From Sphingomonadaceae bacterium (GTDB lineage: Bacteria; Pseudomonadota; Alphaproteobacteria; Sphingomonadales; Sphingomonadaceae), in NCBI GenBank assembly GCA_947455865.1, contig CANGQZ010000005.1, positions 1-39,049 of the forward strand: a stretch of 39,049 nt of DNA, written 5' to 3'. Position numbers and translations under genes: made by a program. The notes below the pieces were generated by a model. That model was not told the origin of the DNA, searched no databases, and saw nothing but the letters and a program-made list of their open reading frames with translations. Positions 18,664-29,186 of this stretch are shown here, in pieces. Every line of letters begins with the position of its first letter. Position 1 is the first letter of the stretch.

Positions 18664-19664
18664 GCTGGGACTGGGATGACGCCAGCCGGGCGAAACTCGC
18701 CGAGTTTCTGGCCCGGCATGGCCTGATGGACGGCATGCCGCAAATCACCCCGATCGGCGATGGGCACTCCAACCTCACCTACCGGCTCACGCGCGGCGGC
18801 CGCGCGCTGGTGCTCCGTCGCCCCCCGCCGCCACCGCTCCCGCCCGGCGCGCACGATGTGCTGCGCGAGGCACGGCTGCTCAGCGCACTGGGGCCGGCCG
18901 GCCTTGCTGTCCCGCGCATCTTTGCCACCGGCGCAGCGGGCGACCTGTTCGACGTTCCGTTCTACCTAATGGACTATGTCGAAGGTACTGTGATCACCGG
19001 GGCGATGCCCGCCGATTTCGTCGCACCGGCGGCGCAGCGCGAGCTGGGCGAAGCCTTTGTCGACGGCCTGATCGCGCTTCACCGGATCGATCCCGCGACA
19101 GTCGGGCTCGCCGATTTCGGACGGCCCGAAGGGTTCAACGCGCGCCACCTCAAACGGATCGCCGGGCTGGTGACCGAAGCTGGCGCGATCCGCCCGGAAT
19201 TCGCCGAAGTCCACGGCTGGCTCGCCGCCAATGTCCCGGCCGAAACCGGAGCGGCGATCATCCATAACGATTATCGCCTTGGCAATGTGATGTGGGCCAA
19301 GGGCCGCCCGGCGCGGCTGGCGGCAATCCTTGATTGGGAACTGGCGGCGCTGGGCGATCCGGTAATGGATTTCGCTTATCTGCTCGGCTCGCTCCCCGAA
19401 GGTGGCCGCTCGAACACTCCGGTGCAGGATTTCGCCTCAGAAGCCTACGGCCCCGGCTTTCCCTCCCGCGCCGAACTGGTCGCGCGTTATGCCGCCGCGC
19501 TGCCCTACGATACCTCGGCGCTCGATTGGTTCATGGCCTTCGTCCACTGGAAGCTGGCGACGCTCTACGATTATTCGCGCCGGCGCGGGGCCGATCCCTA
19601 TTATGCCGACGAAACGCAGGTGCCGCGATTCCTGGCCGAGGCCCGCAGGTTTACAGGGTTGTAA
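18660..19664 (+). CDS. Phosphotransferase family protein (aminoglycoside phosphotransferase/ACAD10-like kinase fold)
   Basis: GDGHSNLTYRLTRGGRALVLRRPP, IIHNDYRLGNVMW, AAILDWELAALGDPVMDFAYL (HxDxxxxN, DWE motifs); start overlaps preceding stop. Confidence 0.93.
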   Translation: MSWDWDDASRAKLAEFLARHGLMDGMPQITPIGDGHSNLTYRLTRGGRALVLRRPPPPPLPPGAHDVLREARLLSALGPAGLAVPRIFATGAAGDLFDVPFYLMDYVEGTVITGAMPADFVAPAAQRELGEAFVDGLIALHRIDPATVGLADFGRPEGFNARHLKRIAGLVTEAGAIRPEFAEVHGWLAANVPAETGAAIIHNDYRLGNVMWAKGRPARLAAILDWELAALGDPVMDFAYLLGSLPEGGRSNTPVQDFASEAYGPGFPSRAELVARYAAALPYDTSALDWFMAFVHWKLATLYDYSRRRGADPYYADETQVPRFLAEARRFTGL

Positions 19665-19726
19665 GCTTCCTATCGATCGGTATAGACCGTGCGCACCCGA
19701 CACCGGGGCAGCAAGGGCCGCGCACG

Positions 19727-19858
19727 ATGACGATGAGACAACTGATCGCCTACGGCCTGATCGCCGTACTGGTGATTAGCACCACGCTCTGGATCGTCCT
19801 CAGCGAACGGCGCAAACGCGCCGAATTTGAGCGCCGCCACGGCCCGCGCGAGGATTGA
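19727..19858 (+). CDS. Small single-TM hypothetical protein (43 aa)
   Basis: MTMRQLIAYGLIAVLVISTTLWIVLSERRKRAEFERRHGPRED: one hydrophobic helix plus charged tail; modest evidence. Confidence 0.45.
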   Translation: MTMRQLIAYGLIAVLVISTTLWIVLSERRKRAEFERRHGPRED

Positions 19859-19865
19859 GCGGGCG

Positions 19866-20831
19866 TCAGCTGTCCTCCGCCTGCGCCGCATAAGCCCGGG
19901 CTATCACCGCGCAGGCGATCAGCTGAAGCTGGTGGAACAGCATCAGCGGCAGGATCACCACCCCCACCTGCGCCGCCGGGAACAACACCCCGGCCATCGG
20001 CACCCCGCTGGCAAGGCTCTTCTTCGATCCGCAGAACAGTAGCACGATAGCATCTTCGCGGTTGAAGCCTAGCGCGCGGCCCGCCGCCCAGGTGATGCCC
20101 AGCACCAGCGCCAGCAGCACTGCCGAAAGCAGCGCGATCAGCACCAGCACGCTCAGCGGAATCCGCTGCCACAGCCCTTCAACCACCGCGGCACTGAATG
20201 CGGTATAGACCACCAGCAGGATCGAGCCGCGGTCGGTCCAGCCGATCACCTGTTTGTGCCGCGCCACGAACGCTCCGATCAGCGGGCGCAGCAAATGGCC
20301 GGTGACGAACGGGACCAGCAATTGCAGCACGATCTTTTCGACCGCACCCCATGAAAACCCGCCGGCGGTCGCGCCCATCAGCAAGGCCACCAGCAGGGGT
20401 GTCAGGAAAATACCGAGGAAGTTGGAGAACGAGGCGCTGCACACCGCCGCCGCAACATTGCCGCGCGCGATAGAGGTGAACGCAATCGCGCTCTGCACGG
20501 TCGAGGGGAGCAGGGTCAGGAACAGCATTCCGCTCGCCACCACCACCGGCAAGCCGGGCAGCGCGGCAATTCCGAGGCCAAGCAGCGGGAACAGCACGAA
20601 AGTCGCCGCCAGCACGGTCAGGTGCAGCCGCCAGTGCCCCAGCCCGGCCAGGATCGCCTCACGCGAAAGCTTGGCCCCGTGAAGGAAGAACAGCAGCACG
20701 ATGCCGGCGTTGGCGATGATTTCCATCGTTTTCGCAAACCCGCCCTGCGCCGGCAGGAACGAGGCGAGGACAACGGTGCACAACAGCGCGACGATGTAGG
20801 GATCAAGCGCCCCCTTGAGCTTGTCGATCAT
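19866..20831 (-). CDS. Bile acid:sodium symporter family protein (SBF/YfeH-like)
   Basis: [82 protein letters not shown]. Confidence 0.92.
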   Translation of the reverse strand: MIDKLKGALDPYIVALLCTVVLASFLPAQGGFAKTMEIIANAGIVLLFFLHGAKLSREAILAGLGHWRLHLTVLAATFVLFPLLGLGIAALPGLPVVVASGMLFLTLLPSTVQSAIAFTSIARGNVAAAVCSASFSNFLGIFLTPLLVALLMGATAGGFSWGAVEKIVLQLLVPFVTGHLLRPLIGAFVARHKQVIGWTDRGSILLVVYTAFSAAVVEGLWQRIPLSVLVLIALLSAVLLALVLGITWAAGRALGFNREDAIVLLFCGSKKSLASGVPMAGVLFPAAQVGVVILPLMLFHQLQLIACAVIARAYAAQAEDS

Positions 20832-21856
20832 GCCGCTTCAGACCCCCCGGCCAGCGCCGCGATTGCCGCCAGATGCGGCGCCTGCTCGGCAGCCGACATG
20901 AACGAGCCGGTGAAGCTGTTGCGGGCGAGCGTGAGGATCTCGGCCCGGCCGATCAGCCCGGCAGCGGCAAGGGCACGAAAATTGTCGTTCACATAGCCTC
21001 CGAAATAGGCGGGATCGTCCGAATTGACCGTCACCGCAAGCCCCGCCTCCAGCATCGCCGGCAGCGGATGCGCCGCGATATCCTTGACCACGCAGAGCTT
21101 GAGGTTGGAGAGCGGGCACACCGTCAGCGTCATTCCGCTCGCGGCAAGGCGGCGGACCAGCCCCTTATCTTCAAGCGCGCGGTTGCCATGGTCGATCCGG
21201 TCGATATGCAGCAGATCGAGCGCTTCATAGACGTATTCCGGCGGGCCTTCCTCGCCGGCGTGTGCCACCCGCTTCAGCCCCATCTCGCCGGCGCGCGCGA
21301 AAACCCGCGCAAACTTGCTCGGCGGATGGCCCAGTTCCGACGAATCGAGCCCCACCCCCAGCAGGCGGTCAAACCACGGCTCGGCCGCGCGCAAGGTCGC
21401 GAACGCCGACTCCTCGTCGAGATGACGCAGGAAACACAGGATCAGCCCGGAAGTAATCCCATGCCGCTCGCGCGCCCCGTCCATCGCCGCCAGCAGCCCT
21501 TGCATCACCGTTGCAAGCGGGATGCCGCGGTCAGTGTGAGTCTGCGGGTCGAAGAATATCTCGGCATTGCGAACGTTGTCGGCAGCAGCTCGGGCAAAAT
21601 AGGCCTCGGCCAGGTCTTGAAAATCCTCAGCCTCCTGCAGCACCGCCGCACCGGCAAAATAGATATCTAGAAAGTCCTGCAGCCGGCTGAAACTGTAAGC
21701 CGCACGAACCTGTTCCACGCTGGCGAACGGAATTTCGATACGATTGCGGCGGGCCAGCGCGAACATCTGTTCGGGCTCAAGGCTACCCTCGATATGAAGG
21801 TGAAGTTCCGCCTTGGGAACAGCCGCAATTAGGGCCTCCAGAGTCAATTCAGACAA
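20828..21856 (-). CDS. add: Adenosine deaminase
   Basis: [73 protein letters not shown]. Probable TTG start at 21856; ORF open to 22003. Confidence 0.9.
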   Translation of the reverse strand: MSELTLEALIAAVPKAELHLHIEGSLEPEQMFALARRNRIEIPFASVEQVRAAYSFSRLQDFLDIYFAGAAVLQEAEDFQDLAEAYFARAAADNVRNAEIFFDPQTHTDRGIPLATVMQGLLAAMDGARERHGITSGLILCFLRHLDEESAFATLRAAEPWFDRLLGVGLDSSELGHPPSKFARVFARAGEMGLKRVAHAGEEGPPEYVYEALDLLHIDRIDHGNRALEDKGLVRRLAASGMTLTVCPLSNLKLCVVKDIAAHPLPAMLEAGLAVTVNSDDPAYFGGYVNDNFRALAAAGLIGRAEILTLARNSFTGSFMSAAEQAPHLAAIAALAGGSEAA

Positions 21857-22077
21857 GCGCGCGCTCCATCGGGACACATCGGCATAGCCGCAAATTTGGG
21901 CGCGGTCACTTCGCAAGTGCAGCAAGCATGGCGCAGACCCCGCGCGATTTGCTCTTGGCAGCTTCGTCGGCCACGATGCACCCTCCCGCCGCAACGTCGA
22001 CAAAGCTGCGCTTGACCACCGCGCAGGATAAATTGAATGTCTACTGTTTCGATTGGCATTAAAGGTGTTCCACCGCG

Positions 22078-22779
22078 ATGACCACCCGCACCGCCCTTGT
22101 GATCCGCCACGTCCCCTATGAAGGCGTCGCCGCGTACCGCGAACCGATCGAGGACGCCGGCTACGTGATTGACCGGGTCGATGTTGCCGACCCCGGATTC
22201 GCCGCGGTCGATCTGCGCGAGCCCGAACTGGTGATCATGATGGGCGGACCGATGGGGGTTTACGAGCAGGAGGCGCATCCGTGGATCGCCTGCCAGCTCC
22301 GCCGCCTCGCGCAGCGGCTCGCCGCCGAGCGGCCGACGCTGGGCGTGTGCTTCGGCGCGCAGATGATCGCCGCCGCGCTTGGCGCCGAGGTCTTCCCAGG
22401 GCCGGTGGTCGAGATCGGGTTCGATCCGGTGGCAATCCACTGCCCCGAAAGCCCGCTGCAGCATCTTATCGACGTCCCGGTCCTGCACTGGCACGGTGAT
22501 ACCTTCGCCCTCCCGGCAGGCGTCGACCTGCTCGCCTCGTCGCGCCACTATCCGCATCAGGCTTTTGCCCGCGGCGCCAATATCCTCGCGCTCCAGTTCC
22601 ATGCGGAAATGGGGCTCGATCCGCGGTTCGAGGCGTGGATCGAGCAAAGCCCGGAGGCGCTCGCCCGCGCTGGCACCGATCCGGAAACGCTGCGCGCGGC
22701 GCACGCCGCCCACGGCCCGCGCGCGGTGGCAGCCGGCCAGACGATGATCGCCGCATGGCTCGCCGGTCTAAAAGCTTAG
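22078..22779 (+). CDS. Class I glutamine amidotransferase (GMP synthase amidotransferase-like)
   Basis: [43 protein letters not shown] (catalytic Cys), [14 protein letters not shown]. Confidence 0.92.
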   Translation: MTTRTALVIRHVPYEGVAAYREPIEDAGYVIDRVDVADPGFAAVDLREPELVIMMGGPMGVYEQEAHPWIACQLRRLAQRLAAERPTLGVCFGAQMIAAALGAEVFPGPVVEIGFDPVAIHCPESPLQHLIDVPVLHWHGDTFALPAGVDLLASSRHYPHQAFARGANILALQFHAEMGLDPRFEAWIEQSPEALARAGTDPETLRAAHAAHGPRAVAAGQTMIAAWLAGLKA

Positions 22780-22948
22780 GCTGCGACTGCCCGCGCTAGC
22801 GGGCGTATGTCCAATTTGTAATCTCCGGATAACCCTGCCGCATTTGGCGCGCCTCTATGAGGGCGCCAGACGATCCGGTGCATGGGCCGACTACCAGCCC
22901 CAGTTTACCCGTGTCCGGATCGTCACCTCACCAGACAGCTTCGCTCCG

Positions 22949-25900
22949 ATGCGGGAAAGTGCGGCTTTCGTGACACGTCCTGTTTTCTACGACCCCTCCG
23001 GCCGACGGCGGCGGATGACCCGCCGCGGGGTGTTCGGCCTGCTGCTGGCGCTCATCGTCGGCGCCGCCATCTTCGCCACCACCGTCCTCGATGTCCCCGC
23101 GCCATCGGCGCTGCCGATCGGCTATGAGCGGCTGCGCGCCCTGCCCTTCCGGGCGCAGGTCAGCCGGATCAAACACGGTATCGTCGGGCTCCTCCACCGA
23201 CCGGCACCGATCGTCCAGACTCGCTCCGGCCCCAAGCCGCTGACAGTGGCGTTCTACAGCGCCGATGCCCGCGACAGCGTCAGTTCCCTGCAACACAACA
23301 TCAACCAGATCGATTGGGTCGCGCCGACCCTTATATCGCTCGGCCCCGATGGCCAGCTCGCGGTCAGCGACGATGCGGCGCTACGCCGGGTGGTCGCCAG
23401 TTCGCTGCATCGCCCGGCGATCGTGCCGGTGATCCAGAACTTCGCCAACGAAGCATGGGACGGCACCGGAGCCGCCCGCGTGCTCCACGATCCCGCCAAG
23501 CGCGCCCGCCTGATCGCTGCCATCAGCGCCGATCTTGCGCGCACCGGCGATGCCGGGGTGATGTACGATCTGGAAAACCTGCCGGATGCCAGCTTGCCCG
23601 ATCTGGTCCGGCTGGCGAGCGAAACCCGCGCCGCTCTCTCCCCGCACGGCAAGGTGGTGGCGGTGACGATGCCGGTCGACAACCCTGTCTGGCCGACCCG
23701 GGCGCTTGCGCGAGTCTCCGACAAGCTGATCCTCATGGCGTACGACGAGCATTGGCAAGGCGGCCAGCCCGGCCCGATCGCCTCGGACGGGTGGTTTGCC
23801 GACAAGCTGGGACAAACGCTCAAGGGGGTGCCCGCCGATAAGGTGGTCGTTGCCCTCGGCAACTATGCCTATGATTGGCACAGCGGCCACGCCGATGCGT
23901 TGTCGGTCGAAGAAGCCTGGCTGGCAGCGCGTGATAGCGGAACCGTGCCGGTCTTTGCTCGGGCCCAGGGCAACGCCGGGTTTTCCTATGCCGATGGCGG
24001 CGTTCGCCACGATATCTGGCTGCTTGATGCGGCCACCAGTTGGAACGAGCTGCAAGCGCTGCGACACATGGGCATCGAAAGTGTCGGGCTGTGGCGGCTC
24101 GGCACCGAAGACCCCGGCTTCTGGACCGCGCTCGGCGATTGGCGCGCCAATCGCGCGCAGGCCAATCTCGCCGACATTTCGCAGGCCCAGAATGTCGACG
24201 TCGAAGGCCAGGGCGAAATCCTCCGCATCGCCGCTGAGCCGCACTCGGGCACGCGCGCGATCACCTTTGATCCGCGCAGCCACCTGATCACGGCCGAAAC
24301 GTACACCGATCTCCCCACGCCTTACGTAGTCCAGCGCACCGGGGCGCGGCCCAAGCTGGTAGCCCTCACTTTCGACGACGGTCCGGACAAGGAGTGGACC
24401 CCGCAGATCCTCTCCATCCTTGAACGCTATCATGTCCCCGGCACGTTCTTTGTGATCGGCGAAAACGGCGTCGGCAACTCCGGGTTGCTCCAGCGCATGG
24501 TTGCCGGCGGCAGCGAGATCGGCAACCACAGCTACACGCACCCGAACATGGCGGATGAGGCCGCGACCGGCATCGGGCTTGAGCTTAACGCCACCCAGCG
24601 CCTGATCGAAGCCTATACCGGCCGCTCCACTCGGCTGTTTCGCGCGCCCTACTTCGGCGATGCCGAGCCGACCACGCCCGATGAATTGACCCCGGCGCTG
24701 ATCGCGCAGCACCGCGGCTACACCGTCGTCGGCCTCCACGTCGATCCGGGCGACTGGCAGCGGCCCGGGGCGCAGGCGATTTTCGATCGCACCATCGACC
24801 AGATCGAACATCCCGATCCTGATCGTTCGGCCAATGTCATCCTGCTCCACGATGGCGGCGGCGATCGCTCGCAGACCGTCGCGGCGCTCCCCGCGATCAT
24901 CGAACAGCTCGAACGTGACGGCTACCGCTTCGTGCCGACCTCGACCCTCGCCGGGCTTGGCCGCGATGCGGTGATGCCGCCGATCGAGGGGATGGACCTC
25001 GCCGCCGTCCGCGCCGATGTTTTTGCGTTCACCGTGATCGGAATCGTGCTCGCCGCGCTGAAATGGATCTTTTTCTTCGCGATCGCGCTGGGGGTGATCC
25101 GCGCGTTGGGGCTGACCGCGCTGGCCTTGATACCCAATCGGCGCAAACCGCTTATCCCCAATGCACCTTACCAACCCAAAGTCACCGTCATCATCCCCGC
25201 CTATAACGAAGAGCGGGTGATCGAATGTTCGATCCGGCGCATCCTCGAAAGCGATTATCCCGAGATCGAGGTGATCGTGGCCGACGATGGGTCGAAGGAT
25301 CGGACCAGCGCCATCGTGGCCGAAGCCTTCGGCACCGATCCGCGCGTTCGGCTGATGACGATGGTCAACGGCGGCAAGGCCTCGGCGCTCAACCGCGCAC
25401 TCGAAGTGGCGCATGGCGAAATCGTGGTTGCGCTCGATGCCGATACCCAGTTCGAACGCGAATGCGTCAGCCGGCTGGTGCGCTGGTTCACCGATCAGCG
25501 GATCGGCGCGGTGGCGGGCAATGCCAAAGTGGGCAACCGCGTAAACCTCGTCACCCGCTGGCAGGCAGTCGAATACGTCACCGCCCAGAACATCGAACGC
25601 CGCGCGCTAACCCGGTTCGATGCGATCATGGTCGTCCCCGGCGCAGTCGGGGCATGGCGGCGCACGGCGCTGAACGAAGTCGGCGGCTATCCTGAGGACA
25701 CCCTCGCCGAGGATCAGGACCTGACGATCGCGATCCAGCGCTGCGGCTGGCGGATCGCCTATGACGAGCAGGCCGTCGCCTGGACCGAGGCTCCCGAAAC
25801 CTTCCGCGCCCTCTCCAAACAGCGCTTCCGCTGGTCGTTCGGCACGCTCCAGTGCTTGTGGAAACACCGGGCGGTCACGCCGCAGGGTCATCCCAGCGGG

Positions 25901-26374
25901 ATTGCCTTTGTCGGCGTGCCGCAGGCGTGGCTATTCCAGATCGTGTTCGCGGTGATCTCGCCGCTGATCGATCTCGCCTTGCTCATTTCGATGGGCGATA
26001 CGGTGGTGCGCATCCTCCAGCATGGCTGGGCCCAGACCCAGACCGATGTGCTGCGCATGGCGTTTTACTGGGGCTGCTTCACCCTGATCGATCTCATCTG
26101 CGGGCTAGTCGCCTATCGGCTCGATGTGCGCGAGGAAAAGTTCCGCCCGCTGCTGCTGCTTGCCCAGCGGTTCGTCTATCGCCAGCTGATGTATGCGGTG
26201 GTGATCCGCGCCGTCGGCGCGGCGCTGGCCGGGCTCGGGATCGGCTGGGGCAAGCTCGAACGGACCGGCCGTGTCACTTCGCCCAATGCCGGACCACCGG
26301 TCGCAGAGCCTCCATCAGGCTCCGGGGATGCGGAAACGGGCAAGCAGACCGCCAGCCCCTCCCTCGCCGCCTGA
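22949..26374 (+). CDS. Fusion protein: N-terminal TM + GH18-like domain + NodB polysaccharide deacetylase + family 2 glycosyltransferase
   Basis: GH18-like: DAGVMYDLENLPD...LILMAYDEHW; deacetylase: LVALTFDDGPDKEWTPQIL...GNHSYTHPNM; GT2: VTVIIPAYNEERVI, VADDGSKDRT, LDADTQ, AEDQDLTIAIQRCG, QRFRW. ORF opens at 22844; ATG at 22949 preferred. Confidence 0.9.
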   Translation: MRESAAFVTRPVFYDPSGRRRRMTRRGVFGLLLALIVGAAIFATTVLDVPAPSALPIGYERLRALPFRAQVSRIKHGIVGLLHRPAPIVQTRSGPKPLTVAFYSADARDSVSSLQHNINQIDWVAPTLISLGPDGQLAVSDDAALRRVVASSLHRPAIVPVIQNFANEAWDGTGAARVLHDPAKRARLIAAISADLARTGDAGVMYDLENLPDASLPDLVRLASETRAALSPHGKVVAVTMPVDNPVWPTRALARVSDKLILMAYDEHWQGGQPGPIASDGWFADKLGQTLKGVPADKVVVALGNYAYDWHSGHADALSVEEAWLAARDSGTVPVFARAQGNAGFSYADGGVRHDIWLLDAATSWNELQALRHMGIESVGLWRLGTEDPGFWTALGDWRANRAQANLADISQAQNVDVEGQGEILRIAAEPHSGTRAITFDPRSHLITAETYTDLPTPYVVQRTGARPKLVALTFDDGPDKEWTPQILSILERYHVPGTFFVIGENGVGNSGLLQRMVAGGSEIGNHSYTHPNMADEAATGIGLELNATQRLIEAYTGRSTRLFRAPYFGDAEPTTPDELTPALIAQHRGYTVVGLHVDPGDWQRPGAQAIFDRTIDQIEHPDPDRSANVILLHDGGGDRSQTVAALPAIIEQLERDGYRFVPTSTLAGLGRDAVMPPIEGMDLAAVRADVFAFTVIGIVLAALKWIFFFAIALGVIRALGLTALALIPNRRKPLIPNAPYQPKVTVIIPAYNEERVIECSIRRILESDYPEIEVIVADDGSKDRTSAIVAEAFGTDPRVRLMTMVNGGKASALNRALEVAHGEIVVALDADTQFERECVSRLVRWFTDQRIGAVAGNAKVGNRVNLVTRWQAVEYVTAQNIERRALTRFDAIMVVPGAVGAWRRTALNEVGGYPEDTLAEDQDLTIAIQRCGWRIAYDEQAVAWTEAPETFRALSKQRFRWSFGTLQCLWKHRAVTPQGHPSGIAFVGVPQAWLFQIVFAVISPLIDLALLISMGDTVVRILQHGWAQTQTDVLRMAFYWGCFTLIDLICGLVAYRLDVREEKFRPLLLLAQRFVYRQLMYAVVIRAVGAALAGLGIGWGKLERTGRVTSPNAGPPVAEPPSGSGDAETGKQTASPSLAA

Positions 26375-27682
26375 AGCCTGCGCCAATTCGAAAGTGCCGC
26401 CGTGGAGCTGGGCGACGGCGCTGACCATCGCCAGTCCCAACCCGGCACCGGGCCGGGTGCGGGCATTGTCCAACCGAGAGAACCGGTCCATCGCCCGTGC
26501 CCGGTCGCTTTCGGCAATGCCGGGACCGTTGTCTGCCACTTCGATCACCGCCCAGGGCCCTTCGCGCCGGACCGCCAGCGCGATGTGGTCACCGCCATAC
26601 TTGAGCGCATTGTCGATCAGGTTCGCCACTGCGCGCGAAACCAGTTCGCGATCGGCCAGCGCCATCACCGGGCGCGGCGCCGCCACGGCCAGCGTGGTCC
26701 GGGTCTGCTCGGCCAGCGGCTCGTAGAGTTCAATCAGATCGACGGCGATCTCGGCGAGGTCGAGCCGCGTCCGCCGGTCGCCAATGGTTCCGCTGTCCAG
26801 CCGCGCCAGTTCCAGCGCAGTCGCGATCATCGTCTCCAGCGCGGCAGCGTCTGACAGCGCGAGTTGCAGCGCTTCGGCTGCCGGGCCTTCGGGCACCGCG
26901 GCATGGGCCGTCTCGATCGATGCGGTCAGCCGCGCCACCGGTGAGCGCAGATCGTGCGCCAGCGCGCCGGCCATCGATTGCAGCTCACGCACCAGCCGGT
27001 CGATCCGCTCGGCCATGAAATTCATCTGCTGGCGAAGATGATCGAAGCCGTCGCCATGATCCTCGTTGTGCACCCGGGCGGCGAAATCCCCGGCGGCCAG
27101 CGCCTGCGCGGTTGCAGCGATGGCATGCGTGCGCCGGCTGATCATGAACCCGACGAACAGCGCTCCCCCCAGCGCGAGGCCGATCGTCAGCAGCACCGTC
27201 ACGGTGATCGCCTCGGCGAACGCCAGATCGAAGCGGCGATCGGGTGCAGTCAGCGCTCCCACCACCAGCCGCGTACCGTCTGACAAGTCGGTGGCAATGG
27301 CCAGTCCGTCCAGCGGTTCTGCACCGGGTGCCGGCACCACCGCGACCGGAGCCGGCCGCGGGCCCGCCGACACCGCCGGAACTTGCGCAAGGTGGACCAG
27401 TTGCGGCGGACCGCTGCCGGAAACCGCAACGAAAATCAGCGGATCTACCGTGCTGCCGCGGCGTGCGGCGATGAATTCGGTCAGCCCCTCGCGCCCGCCC
27501 TCGTAATAGGCTGCAAGCAGATCGTCGCGGACGTCGAGGATCTGGCGCGTGCGGTCGCTGGCGATAACCTGCAGCATCTGGCTGTGCAGCAACGCCAGTG
27601 CCACCGCCCCCGATGCCAGCTGCAGCACGAAGATCGCCGCAACCAGCCGCGCGACTGTCGAGGTGAACAGCCGCCGCAGCAC
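26315..27682 (-). CDS. Sensor histidine kinase
   Basis: HAMP-like region, MAGALAHDLRSPVARLTASIE (H-box), NLIDNALKYGGDH, VADNGPGIAESD, GAGLGLAMVSAVAQLHGG. Confidence 0.93.
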   Translation of the reverse strand: MLRRLFTSTVARLVAAIFVLQLASGAVALALLHSQMLQVIASDRTRQILDVRDDLLAAYYEGGREGLTEFIAARRGSTVDPLIFVAVSGSGPPQLVHLAQVPAVSAGPRPAPVAVVPAPGAEPLDGLAIATDLSDGTRLVVGALTAPDRRFDLAFAEAITVTVLLTIGLALGGALFVGFMISRRTHAIAATAQALAAGDFAARVHNEDHGDGFDHLRQQMNFMAERIDRLVRELQSMAGALAHDLRSPVARLTASIETAHAAVPEGPAAEALQLALSDAAALETMIATALELARLDSGTIGDRRTRLDLAEIAVDLIELYEPLAEQTRTTLAVAAPRPVMALADRELVSRAVANLIDNALKYGGDHIALAVRREGPWAVIEVADNGPGIAESDRARAMDRFSRLDNARTRPGAGLGLAMVSAVAQLHGGTFELAQASGGEGGAGGLLARFRIPGA

Positions 27683-27685
27683 TGT

Positions 27686-28372
27686 TCAGTCCGCCGCCAG
27701 CCGATAGCCCGCGCCGCGCACCGTGTGCAGCAGATCACCGCCTTCGCCATCGTCGATCTTGCGCCGCAGACGGCTGATGTGCACGTCGATCACGTTGGTT
27801 CCGGGATCGAAATGGTAATCCCACACCGCCTCGAGCAGCATCGTGCGCGTAACCACTTCGCCGGCGTGCAGCATCAGGTATTCGAGCAGGCGGAATTCGC
27901 GGGGCTGGGTGACGATCTTGCGCGCGCCGCGGCGCACCTGCCGGGTGAGCCGGTCCAGCTCGAGATCCCCGCAACGCAGCACCTGCGCCTGCGCTTGTGC
28001 CGCGCCCGTGCTGCGGCGCTGCAGCGCGTGAACCCGGGCCAGCAATTCGGCGAAAGAGAACGGCTTGCCCAGATAATCGTCTGCCCCGGCGGTCAGCCCC
28101 TCCACGCGGTGATCGGTGTCGCCCAGCGCGGATAGAATGATGACCGGGGTCGCAACCTCGGCCGCACGCATCGCCTTGAGCACGGCCAGACCGTCCATTC
28201 CGGGCAGCATCCGGTCGAGGATCACAGCGTCGAATTCGCTGTCCGTTGCCAGAAACAGCCCGTCGCGCCCGTTCGTCGCCCGATCGACGGTATAATTCTG
28301 CTCGGTCAGCCCGTGGGCGATGTAATCGGCAAGGCGGTCATCGTCCTCGACAACCAGAATTCGGCCTGACAT
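27686..28372 (-). CDS. OmpR/PhoB-family response regulator
   Basis: MSGRILVVEDDDRLADYI, FDAVILDRMLPGMDGL, GADDYLGKPFSFAELLAR, C-terminal winged helix (NVIDVHISRLRRKID...TVRGAGYRL). Confidence 0.95.
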   Translation of the reverse strand: MSGRILVVEDDDRLADYIAHGLTEQNYTVDRATNGRDGLFLATDSEFDAVILDRMLPGMDGLAVLKAMRAAEVATPVIILSALGDTDHRVEGLTAGADDYLGKPFSFAELLARVHALQRRSTGAAQAQAQVLRCGDLELDRLTRQVRRGARKIVTQPREFRLLEYLMLHAGEVVTRTMLLEAVWDYHFDPGTNVIDVHISRLRRKIDDGEGGDLLHTVRGAGYRLAAD

Positions 28373-28451
28373 CAGCAATCCTCGCTATGCATGACAGCGC
28401 GTTAATCTGTTCCTCACCGCAAGGATAGGGACAGGCTGGCACGCAAACAAC

Positions 28452-29186
28452 GTGATGCCTTCGTTTGTCCGCAGACCTGTCGGCCCGCTCGTCGGCAAAA
28501 TCGCCGTCGGCTTTATGGTCCTCGTCGGCGCGGTGCTGCTGGCCGGCGGCTATTTCGAAAGCCGGCCTTACGCCCTTGCCCCCGGCACTGCGCGCGGACG
28601 GCTTGCAGCAGTGTACTGGTCGGGCGACATGGGCATGCGGCTGGGCGTTGGTCAGGGGGTGGTGGACGCGTTGACCGCGCGGGGCATCCCCGTGCTGTCG
28701 GTCAGCTCGCCGATGCTGTTCGGTCAGGCCCGCGACCGCGCCTTCGTTGACGATGCCGTGGCCGATTCGGTCCGCACAGCCCTCGAACGAACGGGGGCGG
28801 CGCAGGTCGTCGTGATCGGCAATTCGTTCGGCGCCGATATTGTCGGCGCCGGTCTGGGGCGGGTGCCGTCCGATCTGCGCCGACAGATCGCCTCGGTGGT
28901 GCTGATGGTCCCTGGAAACGATGTCTATTTCCACGCCAACCCCATCGGGATCTGGTACCGCGGCCCGGTCGCCGCCGACCCGGTGCACACCATCCCGCTG
29001 CTGCGCGGGCTGCCGGTCACCTGCATTTACGGCACCGAGGAGAGCGGCAGCCTGTGCCGCGCGCCAGTGATGCTCACCGCCAGCCGAGTGCCGATCGCGG
29101 ACGGCCATCTCATGCTGTGGAGCACCGACCAGCTCCACGCTGCGGTCGTCGATGCGGTGTTCCATCCGCCATCGCCGATCCAATGA
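28452..29186 (+). CDS. VirJ/AcvB-like serine hydrolase (putative aminoacyl-phosphatidylglycerol hydrolase family)
   Basis: AAVYWSGDMGMRLGVGQGVVDALTARGIPVLSVSS...VVVIGNSFGADIVGAGL...LPVTCIYGTEESGSLC: VirJ/AcvB C-domain signature (GxSFGAD); linked to mprF. Confidence 0.8.
   Translation: MMPSFVRRPVGPLVGKIAVGFMVLVGAVLLAGGYFESRPYALAPGTARGRLAAVYWSGDMGMRLGVGQGVVDALTARGIPVLSVSSPMLFGQARDRAFVDDAVADSVRTALERTGAAQVVVIGNSFGADIVGAGLGRVPSDLRRQIASVVLMVPGNDVYFHANPIGIWYRGPVAADPVHTIPLLRGLPVTCIYGTEESGSLCRAPVMLTASRVPIADGHLMLWSTDQLHAAVVDAVFHPPSPIQ

Noticed and set aside
23381-25414. 677-aa minus-strand ORF
   Set aside because: Shadow of the GH18-deacetylase-GT2 gene; no recognisable domain.
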